Below are positions 1 to 9,433 of a DNA stretch of 64,000 bases, piece by piece (position 1 is the stretch's first letter; every line of letters starts with the position of its first letter). The notes under the pieces are model-generated. The model was not told where the DNA came from and ran no database searches. It was given only the letters and a program-made list of their open reading frames with translations. Source of the DNA: an uncultured Pelagibacteraceae bacterium (GTDB lineage Bacteria > Pseudomonadota > Alphaproteobacteria > Pelagibacterales > Pelagibacteraceae); NCBI GenBank assembly GCA_902578315.1, contig CACHCL010000004.1, positions 31,001 to 95,000 of the forward strand, in the 5' to 3' direction. The translations under genes were made by a program, and so were the position numbers.

Positions 1-3000
1 CCAAAAAACCATCAGGACTTATTTAATTTTTTAAATAGTACAATAGAGCCTTGGGATGGGCCGGCGGCCGTATGTGCTACTGACGCAAAATGGGTTTTAG
101 CATCTTCGGATAGAAATGGATTGAGACCGTTAAGATATACAATAACCTCTGATGAGTTATTTTTTGCTGGCTCTGAAACTGGGATGATTAAAATTCCTGA
201 AGAAAAAATTGTAGAAAAAGGAAAATTAGGCCCAGGACAAATTATTGCTATAGATTTAAAAAAAGGAAAATTATTTAAAGATAAAGAAATCAAAGATCTT
301 TTGGCTAAAGATTATAAAAAATATAATAAACAAATTATTGATCTAGAAAAGAAGATTTCCAATGAAAATGAGAAGCCAAATTTCACTAGCGAAGATCTAA
401 GGAAAAGACAGTATTTATCTGGATTGAGCGTAGAGGATTTAGAATTAATCCTTCATCCCATGGCTGAAGAAGGAAAAGAAGCATCTGGATCAATGGGTGA
501 TGATACACCGGTAGCTGTTTTATCGAGTCACTTTAGACCAGTTTCACACTATTTTAGACAAAACTTTAGTCAAGTAACGAACCCACCAATTGACTCTTTA
601 AGAGAAAACAAAGTAATGAGCTTGAAAACTAGATTTGGAAATCTCGGAAATATTTTAGATTTTGACAATCTAACAGAGGAAAACATTTACGTTTTAGATA
701 GTCCTATTTTAACAAATTCACAATTTAAGAAATTTAAAAAATTTTTTTCAAAAAAAACAAAAGTAATTGACTGTACTTTCGATATTTCCTCATCATTAAA
801 AGATAGGATAGAACAAATTAGAGAGGAAGCAGAAACTTCTGTTAGACAAGGAAGCACATGTTTAATATTATCTGATCAAAATATTTCTAATCATAAAGCA
901 AGTATTCCAAGTATTTTAGTAGTTGGTGCTGTGCACTCACATTTAGTCAAACATGGTTTAAGAGGATATTGCTCATTGAACGTAGAATGTTCAGATGCTT
1001 TAGATACACACTCTTTTGCTGTATTGATCGGAGTAGGCGCTACAACTGTCAATCCTTACCTAGCTATAGATAGCATTTATCAAAGGTTTGAAAAAAAATT
1101 ATTTGGTAAATCTGATTTTGAAAGTTGCGTTGTAAAGTTTAAAAAATCAATTGATGCTGGGCTACTCAAAATAATGTCTAAGATGGGAATATCTGTAATA
1201 AGTTCTTATAGAGGCGGATGTAATTTTGAAGCGGTTGGTCTTAGTAGAGCAATAGTTTCTGACTATTTTCCAGGGATGTCCTCAAGAATATCAGGCATAG
1301 GTGTAATAGGAATAGAGAAAAAAATTAAAGAGCTCCACGCTAAGTTTAGTGCAAAAAACGTATTTACTTTACCTATAGGGGGACTTTATAGATATAGAAA
1401 AAGCGGAGAAGATCATCAATACCAAGGAAGATTAATCCACTTACTTCAAAGTGCAGTTGGAAGTGGATCTTATGATCAATATAAAAAATACTCTAATGGA
1501 ATACATAATCTTCCACCAATAAATATAAGGGATTTATTAGAATTTAAAAAGTCTAAGGACGAAATAAGCATTGAACAAGTTGAACCGCTTGAGGATATTT
1601 TAAAAAGATTTGGAAGCGGAAGCATGTCACATGGAGCTTTATCAGCTGAAGCACACGAGACACTGGCAATGGGCATGAATAGAATTAAAGGAGCCTCATG
1701 TAGCGGTGAGGGAGGAGAAGATGCAAAACGATTTAAGGTCCTACCGAATGGAGATAGCGCAAATTCAAGAGTAAAACAAATCGCATCAGCAAGATTTGGT
1801 GTTACAGTAGATTACTTAAATAACGCAAATGAAATAGAAATTAAAATTGCTCAGGGTGCAAAACCAGGTGAAGGAGGACAGCTTCCAGGTTTCAAGGTGA
1901 CAGAGGAAATAGCTAGATTGAGACATTCAACTCCAGGAGTTACTTTAATCTCTCCTCCTCCTCATCATGATATTTACTCAATTGAAGATTTAGCTCAATT
2001 AATTTATGATTTAAAACAGATTAATCCTAAAGCTAGAGTAGGAGTAAAACTAGTCGCCTCAACCGGGATAGGTACAATTGCAGCTGGAGTTGCAAAAGCT
2101 AAGGCAGATATTATTTTGATATCTGGTCATTCTGGAGGAACTGGAGCCAGCCCACAAACAAGTATAAAGTACGCAGGAATACCGTGGGAAATGGGTTTAA
2201 CAGAAGCTAATCAGATCCTTACTTTAAATAATTTAAGACACAATGTTACACTCAGAACTGACGGTGGATTAAAAACAGGAAGAGATGTAGTGATCGCAGC
2301 TATGATGGGTGCAGAAGAATACGGTATGGGGACTTCTTCTTTAGTTGCAATGGGATGTATAATGGTAAGACAGTGCCACTCAAACACCTGCCCAGTAGGA
2401 GTGTGTAGCCAAGACAAATCACTAAGAGAGAAATTTACTGGTACGCCTGAAAAAGTTGAAAATTTATTTAAATTCGTTGCAACTGAAGTGAGAGAGATCT
2501 TAGCCTCATTAGGATTTAAATCAATAAATGAAATTATCGGCCGAACAGACCTACTATCGCAAGTGAATAAGGGTGCCTCAAATTTAGATGATCTAGATCT
2601 AAACCCCTTATTGGTTCAAGCAGACCCAGGTGAAAACTTAAGATACTGTAAAGATAATCATATAAACAAAGTTCCTGAAACTTTAGATGAAAAAATATGG
2701 TCTGATATTAAAGATAAGATTGATCCCTCAAATAAAAACAATTTTGAATACGATATTGAAAATACATCTAGATCTGTGGGCACTAGACTTTCACACCATG
2801 TTTATAAAAAATTTGGTAATGAAAAACTAAAAGATAATACGATAAATATTAAGTTAACTGGTTCAGCTGGACAATCTTTGGGAGCGTTTCTGACGAAGGG
2901 TATAAGCCTTGTAGTTGAGGGCGATTGTAATGATTATGTGGGTAAAGGTTTATCTGGAGGAGAAATAATTGTTAAAATTTCAAATAATAGTAAATTAATT

Positions 3001-3495
3001 GCAGATCAAAACACAATAATTGGTAATACAGTTCTATATGGCGCTACCTCAGGGAAACTGTATGCTTCTGGGCAAGCCGGTGAAAGATTTGCAGTGAGAA
3101 ACTCAGGAAGTTTCGCAATAACAGAAGGTTGTGGCGCTCATGGATGTGAATATATGACTGGAGGAACTGCAATTATATTAGGAGCAGTCGGAGATAATTT
3201 TGGAGCTGGCATGACTGGCGGAATGGCTTTTATTTACGATGAAAAAAACGAGTTCGAAAACTTTGCAAATCCTACTTCAATCATTTGGCAACCAGTAGAA
3301 ACAAATTATTGGAAAAAATTCTTAGAAGAAAGCATTAAAGATTTTATACAGAAAACTTCTTCTAAAAAAGCTAAAAAGATACTTGAAAATTTTAAGGTTG
3401 AACTCAAAAAATTTAAACAAGTGTGCCCAATTGAAATGCTTGATAAATTGGATAATCCTATTACTCTAAGATCCCAAAATAAGAAAGCAGGTTAA
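1..3495 (+). CDS. gltB: glutamate synthase large subunit, 5'-truncated by window edge
   Basis: GOGAT large subunit, which with GltD turns 2-oxoglutarate and glutamine into two glutamates. The reading frame is open from base 1, so the ATG/TTG-initiated ORF at 121 is not the true start; about 1164 codons are visible of a family usually near 1500. Most of the N-terminal amidotransferase domain lies outside the window; its end (EPWDGPAAV, DRNGLRPLRY) is present. The FMN synthase domain follows (GSMSHGALS, SGHSGGTGASP) with the 3Fe-4S cysteines as C-x5-C-x4-C (CIMVRQCHSNTC). The C-terminal Gly-rich beta-helix domain closes the protein. gltD is not next to it downstream. The stop overlaps the next ATG by one base. 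Confidence 0.97.
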   Translation, partial: PKNHQDLFNFLNSTIEPWDGPAAVCATDAKWVLASSDRNGLRPLRYTITSDELFFAGSETGMIKIPEEKIVEKGKLGPGQIIAIDLKKGKLFKDKEIKDLLAKDYKKYNKQIIDLEKKISNENEKPNFTSEDLRKRQYLSGLSVEDLELILHPMAEEGKEASGSMGDDTPVAVLSSHFRPVSHYFRQNFSQVTNPPIDSLRENKVMSLKTRFGNLGNILDFDNLTEENIYVLDSPILTNSQFKKFKKFFSKKTKVIDCTFDISSSLKDRIEQIREEAETSVRQGSTCLILSDQNISNHKASIPSILVVGAVHSHLVKHGLRGYCSLNVECSDALDTHSFAVLIGVGATTVNPYLAIDSIYQRFEKKLFGKSDFESCVVKFKKSIDAGLLKIMSKMGISVISSYRGGCNFEAVGLSRAIVSDYFPGMSSRISGIGVIGIEKKIKELHAKFSAKNVFTLPIGGLYRYRKSGEDHQYQGRLIHLLQSAVGSGSYDQYKKYSNGIHNLPPINIRDLLEFKKSKDEISIEQVEPLEDILKRFGSGSMSHGALSAEAHETLAMGMNRIKGASCSGEGGEDAKRFKVLPNGDSANSRVKQIASARFGVTVDYLNNANEIEIKIAQGAKPGEGGQLPGFKVTEEIARLRHSTPGVTLISPPPHHDIYSIEDLAQLIYDLKQINPKARVGVKLVASTGIGTIAAGVAKAKADIILISGHSGGTGASPQTSIKYAGIPWEMGLTEANQILTLNNLRHNVTLRTDGGLKTGRDVVIAAMMGAEEYGMGTSSLVAMGCIMVRQCHSNTCPVGVCSQDKSLREKFTGTPEKVENLFKFVATEVREILASLGFKSINEIIGRTDLLSQVNKGASNLDDLDLNPLLVQADPGENLRYCKDNHINKVPETLDEKIWSDIKDKIDPSNKNNFEYDIENTSRSVGTRLSHHVYKKFGNEKLKDNTINIKLTGSAGQSLGAFLTKGISLVVEGDCNDYVGKGLSGGEIIVKISNNSKLIADQNTIIGNTVLYGATSGKLYASGQAGERFAVRNSGSFAITEGCGAHGCEYMTGGTAIILGAVGDNFGAGMTGGMAFIYDEKNEFENFANPTSIIWQPVETNYWKKFLEESIKDFIQKTSSKKAKKILENFKVELKKFKQVCPIEMLDKLDNPITLRSQNKKAG

Positions 3496-4373
3496 TGAGC
3501 AAACTTAAAGTATTTTGCTTTGGCTTCGGCCAAGTTGCAGAGAGTTTTATCAATAAATTAATATATGAAAAAAAAGATTTTGACTTAAGTATTACTTCCA
3601 GGCAGGAAACTCATCTGATAGAGATTAATAATATCAAAATAAATTCGTATCAATTTTCAAAGGATAAAATTGATAACTCTATAATAAAAAAGTTAGAGGA
3701 TGCAAATTACATTTTAATTTCTATTCCGCCTATTGATGGAAAAGATATTGTGGTCAACTACCTTGAAACAAATCTAAAAATAAAAACAAATTGTAAATGG
3801 ATTACTTATTTATCAGCAACAAGTGTGTATGGGGATCACAAAGGTGATTGGGTAAATGAAAATAGTATTACTAAACCATCCTCACCTAGCGGGGTAAGTA
3901 GGTTGCAAGCAGAAAATTCTTGGATAAGCCTATCAAATAAAAAAAAATTACCATTACAAATTTTTAGGTTGGCTGGAATATATTCAAATGAGTTTAATAT
4001 TTTGAAAAGATTGCAAGCTGGCACGGTACAAATAGTAGACAAACAAAACCATTTTTTTTCAAGAATTCACGTTGAAGATATAGGTAATATTCTATTTAAA
4101 TCTATTAATAATTTTAAAAATAATGAAATTTATAATATTTGTGATGATAAACCTGCTTCACAGAGTGATGTTGCAGCTTATGGTGCAAAATTACTTAAAC
4201 TGGAAAAACCAAATCCAGTTAAACTCGAGGAAGTTGAAAGTGAAATGTTGAAAAATTTTTATAAAGACTCAAAAAAAGTAGATAACAAAAAAATGAAAAA
4301 CTTTTTTGAATATAATTTGAAATTTCCCTCATACATTGAAGGATTAGATTACATTTTTAACAATAATATTTAA
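3495..4373 (+). CDS. NAD-dependent epimerase/dehydratase-like SDR protein
   Basis: A 292-residue atypical short-chain dehydrogenase/reductase of the YeeZ-like type. The N-terminal Rossmann motif is GFGQVA near residues 10-15, and SATSVYGD near 107-114 is the conserved active-site strand of the extended SDR fold. A canonical YxxxK pair is not obvious, so catalysis cannot be assigned. It overlaps gltB by one base (TAATG), implying translational coupling. Its 3' end overlaps the convergent hydrolase gene by 30 bases. Substrate unknown. Confidence 0.75.
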   Translation: MSKLKVFCFGFGQVAESFINKLIYEKKDFDLSITSRQETHLIEINNIKINSYQFSKDKIDNSIIKKLEDANYILISIPPIDGKDIVVNYLETNLKIKTNCKWITYLSATSVYGDHKGDWVNENSITKPSSPSGVSRLQAENSWISLSNKKKLPLQIFRLAGIYSNEFNILKRLQAGTVQIVDKQNHFFSRIHVEDIGNILFKSINNFKNNEIYNICDDKPASQSDVAAYGAKLLKLEKPNPVKLEEVESEMLKNFYKDSKKVDNKKMKNFFEYNLKFPSYIEGLDYIFNNNI

Positions 4374-5099
4374 TTCTTTAATAATTTTCTTTATAGACCT
4401 TTGATTAGATAAGCTGTGATCACCATTTTTTACTATAACAGCTCTCTTTTTAGCTTTACTAAACATTTTTAAAACATGCTTTGAGAAAATAGTTGGTACC
4501 ACTTCATCTTTTTGGCCATGTATCATGGTTACACTTATATCTAAATTTATTTTTTTATTTAAAATTTTATTTTTTTTTCCATCTTTTATTAACTGTAAAG
4601 TAATAGGATATTCATACTCCCCGTTTTTTATTAAAATTTTTCCCTTTTTAATTAATTCTTCTTTTGTTTTATTGGGAAATTTATTCCACATTAATCTAGT
4701 TAAAAATTCTGGTGCTGAACCTATTCCAATAAATCCTTTGATTTGTGATTTAAAATATTTAAAAAGATTCAACGCAATCCAAGCTCCCATACTCGAGCCT
4801 ATTATTATAAAATTATTTTTCTTAACAATTTTTTTAATTACACTTTTGGCATCACTTGTCCAAACACTTATATTACCTTTTGTAAAAATACCTGACGACT
4901 TTCCGTGTCCAGAGTACTCTAAACTTAAAAAACCCAATTTGTCCCTTTTAGCAAATCTTAAAAGAGATTGAGGTTTTTCACCTTCTATGTCAGACATAAA
5001 ACCTGGAAGAAAAATTATGTAAAGCTTTTCTCTAAAATAATTGTCAATATATCTAAGTTTTTTTGTATTTGAAATTTTAAGATACTTAAATTTTTTCAT
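4344..5099 (-). CDS. alpha/beta hydrolase
   Basis: A 251-residue serine hydrolase with the alpha/beta fold. The oxyanion strand LPGFMSD lies near residue 31, the nucleophile elbow GSSMG near 101-105 (Ser103), an acid in HGQKDE near 205 and the catalytic His in GDHSLS near 228, so the triad looks complete. No signal peptide is seen; it is probably a cytosolic esterase or thioesterase. It stands alone on the minus strand and its 3' end overlaps the convergent SDR gene. The start is ATG, 38 bases from the divergent glycosyltransferase. Substrate not predictable. Confidence 0.8.
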   Translation of the reverse strand: MKKFKYLKISNTKKLRYIDNYFREKLYIIFLPGFMSDIEGEKPQSLLRFAKRDKLGFLSLEYSGHGKSSGIFTKGNISVWTSDAKSVIKKIVKKNNFIIIGSSMGAWIALNLFKYFKSQIKGFIGIGSAPEFLTRLMWNKFPNKTKEELIKKGKILIKNGEYEYPITLQLIKDGKKNKILNKKINLDISVTMIHGQKDEVVPTIFSKHVLKMFSKAKKRAVIVKNGDHSLSNQRSIKKIIKELNIIVKNVI

Positions 5100-5137
5100 A
5101 TAACGTTAAGTTTATTTGCTATTATATAACAATAAAT

Positions 5138-6295
5138 ATGACTACTAAAATAAATGTTTTACAAGTAATTCCTAAACTTGGGTATGGCGGGGCCGAAACT
5201 GGTTGTTACGATATAGCTCATTATTTAGCAGAGCAAGAGTGCGGATCTTATATAGCAACTTCAGGAGGAGAACTATTGAAGTTTGTAAAAAAAAATAAGG
5301 TAGGAGTTTTTAAAATTCCAGTTCATTCAAAAAACCCAGTTCTGATGTTATTAAATGTAATATTATTATCTTTTTATATTCTCATTAAAAAAATAAATAT
5401 TGTTCACGCTAGAAGTAGAGCACCAGCATGGTCATGTTATTTGGCTTGCCTTATTACAAGTAGGATTTTTGTAACAACTTTTCATGGAACTTATAACTAT
5501 AAAAGCAAAATCAAAAAGTTTTATAATAGTGTTATGTTAAAATCAAAACTTACAATTGCAGGATCAAATTTTATTTTTGGTCATATAAATGAAAATTATA
5601 GCGAATATTTAAATAAGAAAAGAAAATTAAGAGTTATATTTCGAGGAATAAATGTTGATTATTTTAGCCAAAAAAATATTTCAATTTTAAAGCAAGAAAA
5701 GTTAAAGAAAGAATGGTTATTAGCTTCAAACAAATTTACTATTCTCATGCCAGGTAGATTAACATACTGGAAAGGGCATGAAAAATTTATTGAAGCATTA
5801 AATATTTTAATTGAGGATTACAACATAACTAATTTTCAAGCTATTTTACTTGGATCTGATCAAGGAAGAAAAGTTTACACCAAAAAACTTTACAGCTTAG
5901 TTGAGCGATATAGTTTAACTAAAAAAATTAAATTTATTAGTCATTGTAAAGAAATGCCTTTAGCTTATTCTTTAGCAGATGTTGTGGTATCAGCATCTAT
6001 TGAACCCGAAGCCTTCGGACGGGTCGCTGTAGAATCCCAATCAATGGGTAAACCAATTATAGCAAGTAATATTGGGGGATCAAAAGAAACTGTTTTAAAT
6101 AAAAAATCTGGTTATTTATATAAACATGATGATCCGAGAGATCTTGCTAAAAATTTAAATACTGTTATTCAGTTAAATCAGGAGGAGTTGAAATTAATGG
6201 GAAACGAAGGTAGAAAAAATATTACTAAAAAATTTGATGTAGAAGTCATGTGTGATTCAAACTTAAGAGAATATAGGAAATTGCTTAAAAATTAA
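5138..6295 (+). CDS. glycosyltransferase family 4 protein
   Basis: A 385-residue GT-B fold transferase that probably adds a sugar to a lipid-linked or surface glycan. The N-terminal acceptor-side motif GYGGAET is near residue 17. The donor-binding half has MPGRLTYWKGHE and, near residue 290, EPEAFGRVAVE, the GT4 E-x7-E signature, followed by GGSKE. One hydrophobic stretch near residue 70-85 may sit on the membrane. It is the first gene of the thrS-infC-pheST run and shares its stop with the thrS start (TAATG), so it is probably co-transcribed with translation genes. Donor and acceptor unknown. Confidence 0.85.
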   Translation: MTTKINVLQVIPKLGYGGAETGCYDIAHYLAEQECGSYIATSGGELLKFVKKNKVGVFKIPVHSKNPVLMLLNVILLSFYILIKKINIVHARSRAPAWSCYLACLITSRIFVTTFHGTYNYKSKIKKFYNSVMLKSKLTIAGSNFIFGHINENYSEYLNKKRKLRVIFRGINVDYFSQKNISILKQEKLKKEWLLASNKFTILMPGRLTYWKGHEKFIEALNILIEDYNITNFQAILLGSDQGRKVYTKKLYSLVERYSLTKKIKFISHCKEMPLAYSLADVVVSASIEPEAFGRVAVESQSMGKPIIASNIGGSKETVLNKKSGYLYKHDDPRDLAKNLNTVIQLNQEELKLMGNEGRKNITKKFDVEVMCDSNLREYRKLLKN

Positions 6296-8214
6296 TGCCT
6301 CAAATACAACTTTTAGACGGAAAAAAAATTTCATTCACAAAATCAGTAAGTGGAGTCGAATTGACAAAAAAAATCAGTAAGTCAATCGAAAAATCTGCCT
6401 TAATAATGGAAGTGAATGGAGTCCTAAAAGATCTGTCACACGAGATAAGTAAAGATTCTAAAGTAAGATTTATTACAGCCGAAGACAAAGAAGGTTTAGA
6501 AGTAATCAGGCACGATGCTGCTCATATAATGGCCATGGCAGTTCAAGAATTATTTCCTGGAACACAGGTAACAATAGGCCCAGTTATTGAGAACGGTTTT
6601 TATTATGATTTTGCGAGAAAAGAACCTTTTACAAGCGATGACTTAATTAAGATTGAAAAAAAAATGTCAGAAATTATAGACAGAGATGTAAAAACAAAAA
6701 GAGAAGTTTGGCAAAGAGAAAAAGCAATTGAACATTTTAGAAAGATAGGAGAAAAGTATAAAGCTGAAATCATAGAAAGCATTCCTGTTAATGAGGAACT
6801 TTCCGTTTATCATCATGGAGAAACGTGGCATGATTTATGTAGAGGTCCACACTTAGCTTCCTCTAGAAAAATTGGTAAAGCTTTTAAGCTAACAAAAGTG
6901 TCTGGGGCATATTGGCGGGGTGACTCGAACAATGAAATGCTTCAGAGAATTTACGGTACTTGCTGGAGCTCAAAAAAAGATTTAGATAACTATCTACATC
7001 GATTAGAAGAGGCAGAAAAGAGAGATCATAGAAAATTAGGTAAAGAAATGGATCTTTTCCACTTTAGAGAGGAAAGCCCTGGATCAGTTTTTTGGCATGA
7101 AAAAGGTTGGTTATTATTTCAGAGACTAGTCGAGTACATGAGAATGAAACAAAGATTAGCTGGTTATAAGGAAATCAATACTCCAGAGCTTTTGGATAAA
7201 TCGTTATGGGAGAAATCTGGCCACTGGGAAAAATTTGGGGAACATATGTTTACATCAGAGACGCCGGATGAAAAAACATTTGCTGTAAAACCAATGAATT
7301 GCCCGGGGTGTGTTCAGGTTTTTAATCAGGGCCTCAAGAGTTATAGAGACCTACCATTAAAACTTTCAGAATTTGGAAAAGTTCATCGGTATGAACCCTC
7401 GGGAGCTTTACATGGGTTACTTAGAGTTAGAGCTTTTACGCAAGACGATGCTCATATTTTTTGCACTGAGGATCAAATTACAGAGGAGTCTCTTTCAGTG
7501 ACAAATTTAATTTTAGAAATATATAAAGATTTAGGATTTAAAAATGTTATTTTAAAATATTCTGATAGACCTGAACAGAGAGTCGGGGATGATAGTATAT
7601 GGGATAAGTCAGAAGCCGCTCTTTTAACTGCGATAAAAAAATCAAAATTAAAGTATACAATTAATAAGGGCGAGGGAGCTTTTTATGGTCCTAAAATAGA
7701 ATTTGTTTTAAGAGACGCAATCGGAAGAGATTGGCAGTGTGGTACTTTGCAGGTAGACTTAAATTTACCTGGGAGGTTAGGCGCTTCATACGTAGCTAAA
7801 GATGGCACAAAAAAAATTCCAGTTATGCTACACAGAGCTTTATTTGGTTCTTTAGAGAGATTCATAGGGATTTTGATTGAAAACTATGCTGGTAAATTAC
7901 CTTTTTGGTTGTCTCCGGCACAAGTAGTGGTGTGTACCATTGCAGAAGAGAACAATAATTATGTTAAAAAGTTATTTGAAGATTTATTTAAAGAAGGTAT
8001 AAAATGTGAAATGGATTTGAGGAATGAAAAAATTAATTATAAGGTGAGAGAACACTCTTTAGCTAAAATACCTTATATTATAGTCTGCGGAAAAAAAGAG
8101 GTTGCAGAAAATACGGTCACCATCAGAAAGCTAGGTTCAGAAAATCAAGAAGTCATTAAACGAGCAGATTTAATTAAAAATATGTTAGACTTAAATAAGT
8201 TACCTTTAAACTAA
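6295..8214 (+). CDS. thrS: threonyl-tRNA synthetase
   Basis: Class II synthetase, 639 residues, the usual full length. Domains in order: TGS (about 1-60), second additional editing domain with an HxxxH motif (HDAAHIM) and CRGPHL, the catalytic core with zinc-ligand region MNCPGC, motif 2 around RYEPSGALHG and motif 3 around LFGSLERF, then the anticodon-binding domain from LPFWLSPAQV. Its start overlaps the preceding glycosyltransferase stop by one base. The TAA stop is followed with no spacer by the GTG start of infC, the classic thrS-infC linkage. Confidence 0.98.
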   Translation: MPQIQLLDGKKISFTKSVSGVELTKKISKSIEKSALIMEVNGVLKDLSHEISKDSKVRFITAEDKEGLEVIRHDAAHIMAMAVQELFPGTQVTIGPVIENGFYYDFARKEPFTSDDLIKIEKKMSEIIDRDVKTKREVWQREKAIEHFRKIGEKYKAEIIESIPVNEELSVYHHGETWHDLCRGPHLASSRKIGKAFKLTKVSGAYWRGDSNNEMLQRIYGTCWSSKKDLDNYLHRLEEAEKRDHRKLGKEMDLFHFREESPGSVFWHEKGWLLFQRLVEYMRMKQRLAGYKEINTPELLDKSLWEKSGHWEKFGEHMFTSETPDEKTFAVKPMNCPGCVQVFNQGLKSYRDLPLKLSEFGKVHRYEPSGALHGLLRVRAFTQDDAHIFCTEDQITEESLSVTNLILEIYKDLGFKNVILKYSDRPEQRVGDDSIWDKSEAALLTAIKKSKLKYTINKGEGAFYGPKIEFVLRDAIGRDWQCGTLQVDLNLPGRLGASYVAKDGTKKIPVMLHRALFGSLERFIGILIENYAGKLPFWLSPAQVVVCTIAEENNNYVKKLFEDLFKEGIKCEMDLRNEKINYKVREHSLAKIPYIIVCGKKEVAENTVTIRKLGSENQEVIKRADLIKNMLDLNKLPLN

Positions 8215-8760
8215 GTGTCAAATTCGAAACCAAATTATTTCCAAAGAAGATCAAAACCTCAAGGTCCAAGAGCTAACGAACGAATAAGGGCACTAGATGT
8301 TCAAGTAATTGGGAGTGACGGAAATAATCTTGGAGTAATGCCAATTAAAAAAGCAATTGAGCAGGCTAAAAATGAAGAATTAGATTTAATCGAAATATCA
8401 CCTAATGCAAATCCTCCAGTTTGCAAAATCATGGATATGGGAAAACATAAATATGACTTACAAAAAAAAGCTAATCAAGCAAAAAAAAAACAAAAAACTG
8501 TCTCGCTTAAGGAAATTAAATTAAGACCTGGAACAGAAATTCATGATTATAATTTTAAGATAAAAAATGCTAAAAAGTTTATAAGCAAGGGAGATAAAGT
8601 AAAATTTACTGTTAAATTTAAAGGAAGAGAAATGCAGCATACTGATCTTGGTAAAGAATTAATGAATAAAATTATAGAAGAAACAAAAGATATAGCTAAA
8701 GTTGAAAGCCAGCCAAAATTTGAAGGCAAACAAATGGTTATGATAATTCAACCCATCTAA
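8215..8760 (+). CDS. infC: translation initiation factor IF-3 (GTG start)
   Basis: IF-3, 181 residues, binds the 30S subunit, prevents premature 50S joining and inspects the start codon. The N-domain (NERIRALDVQ, LDLIEISPNA) and C-domain (IKLRPGTEIHDYN, KFKGREMQH) are joined by a Lys-rich linker. The frame is closed by the thrS stop immediately upstream, so GTG at 8215 is the first possible start and no in-frame ATG lies before the N-domain motif. A near-cognate start fits the known IF-3 autoregulation at a non-AUG codon in enterobacteria, though that is not shown here. Confidence 0.95.
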   Translation: MSNSKPNYFQRRSKPQGPRANERIRALDVQVIGSDGNNLGVMPIKKAIEQAKNEELDLIEISPNANPPVCKIMDMGKHKYDLQKKANQAKKKQKTVSLKEIKLRPGTEIHDYNFKIKNAKKFISKGDKVKFTVKFKGREMQHTDLGKELMNKIIEETKDIAKVESQPKFEGKQMVMIIQPI

Positions 8761-8819
8761 ATCAAACTTATTAGCGACTTGCTAAGATATGATATTGCAT
8801 ATATAAGTCCGAGATATTT
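8761..8819 (+). promoter_or_regulatory. infC-rpmI spacer with two small hairpins, possible r-protein leader
   Basis: This 59-base gap precedes rpmI and holds two short inverted repeats: TTAGC/GCTAA at 8771-8785 and ATATG/CATAT at 8787-8802. L20 represses its own operon through leader RNA structures at this position in other bacteria. These stems are only five base pairs and AT-rich, so a regulatory role is a guess. Confidence 0.2.
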
Positions 8820-9026
8820 ATGCCAAAATTAAAAACTAAAAGCTCAGCAAAAAAAAGATTTAAGTTTACTGCTTCTGGTAAAATAAAAATGCCTCAAGCA
8901 GGTAAACGACATGGTATGATTAAGAGAACAAATTCACAAATAAGAAAGCAGAGAGGTACTACGATAATGTCTAAACAAGATTCAAAAATTGTCAAATCGT
9001 ATATGCCATATAATTTAAGAGGATAA
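8820..9026 (+). CDS. rpmI: 50S ribosomal protein L35
   Basis: A 68-residue, very basic protein matching L35 throughout ([14 protein letters not shown] at the start, [10 protein letters not shown] in the middle). It is part of the large subunit. Full length for the family. It sits in the conserved infC-rpmI-rplT order, one base before rplT. No clear Shine-Dalgarno sequence precedes the ATG. Confidence 0.97.
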   Translation: MPKLKTKSSAKKRFKFTASGKIKMPQAGKRHGMIKRTNSQIRKQRGTTIMSKQDSKIVKSYMPYNLRG

Positions 9027-9027
9027 T

Positions 9028-9384
9028 ATGGCAAGGACAAAACGAGGTGTAGTAAGTAGAGCGAAGCATAACAAAGTTTTAAAAGCCGTAAAAGGTCAGT
9101 ATGGAAGAAGGAAAAATACAATTAGAATTGCTCGTCAAGCGATGGAAAAAGCCATGCAATATGCTTATCGAGATAGAAGAGCAAAAAAAAGAGAATTTCG
9201 ATCACTATGGATTCAAAGAATAAACGCTGGCGTAAGAGCAGAAGGCTTAACTTACGCAAAGTTTATTAATGGTCTGGCTAAATCTAAAATTAAATTAGAT
9301 AGAAAAGTTTTAGCTGAATTAGCCTATGATAATCCAGAAGTCTTTAAATCAGTAGTAAAAAAGGTTCAATCTTCCCTTGGTTAA
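9028..9384 (+). CDS. rplT: 50S ribosomal protein L20
   Basis: A 118-residue L20, which binds 23S rRNA early in assembly and in many bacteria represses translation of its own operon. The family start MARTKRGV, the Arg/Lys-rich N-terminal helix (GQYGRRKNT) and the C-terminal globular domain ([13 protein letters not shown]) are intact. It follows rpmI with one base between stop and ATG. A 49-base gap separates it from pheS. Confidence 0.98.
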   Translation: MARTKRGVVSRAKHNKVLKAVKGQYGRRKNTIRIARQAMEKAMQYAYRDRRAKKREFRSLWIQRINAGVRAEGLTYAKFINGLAKSKIKLDRKVLAELAYDNPEVFKSVVKKVQSSLG

Positions 9385-9433
9385 AAGGGTCTTTGATTTA
9401 AAGCAAACTTTAATATAAAAAATCAATTACCTG

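Noticed and set aside
4525-4971. 148-codon plus-strand ORF
   Set aside because: It lies antisense within the alpha/beta hydrolase gene, whose catalytic triad is intact; the translation is hydrophobic low-complexity typical of a shadow frame.
9374-9389. CCCTT/AAGGG hairpin at the rplT end as terminator
   Set aside because: The stem is five pairs, spans the rplT stop codon and has no proper T-run; pheS follows in the same direction.
9385-9433. pheL-type attenuator before pheS
   Set aside because: The 49-base gap has no leader ORF rich in Phe codons and no alternative hairpins.
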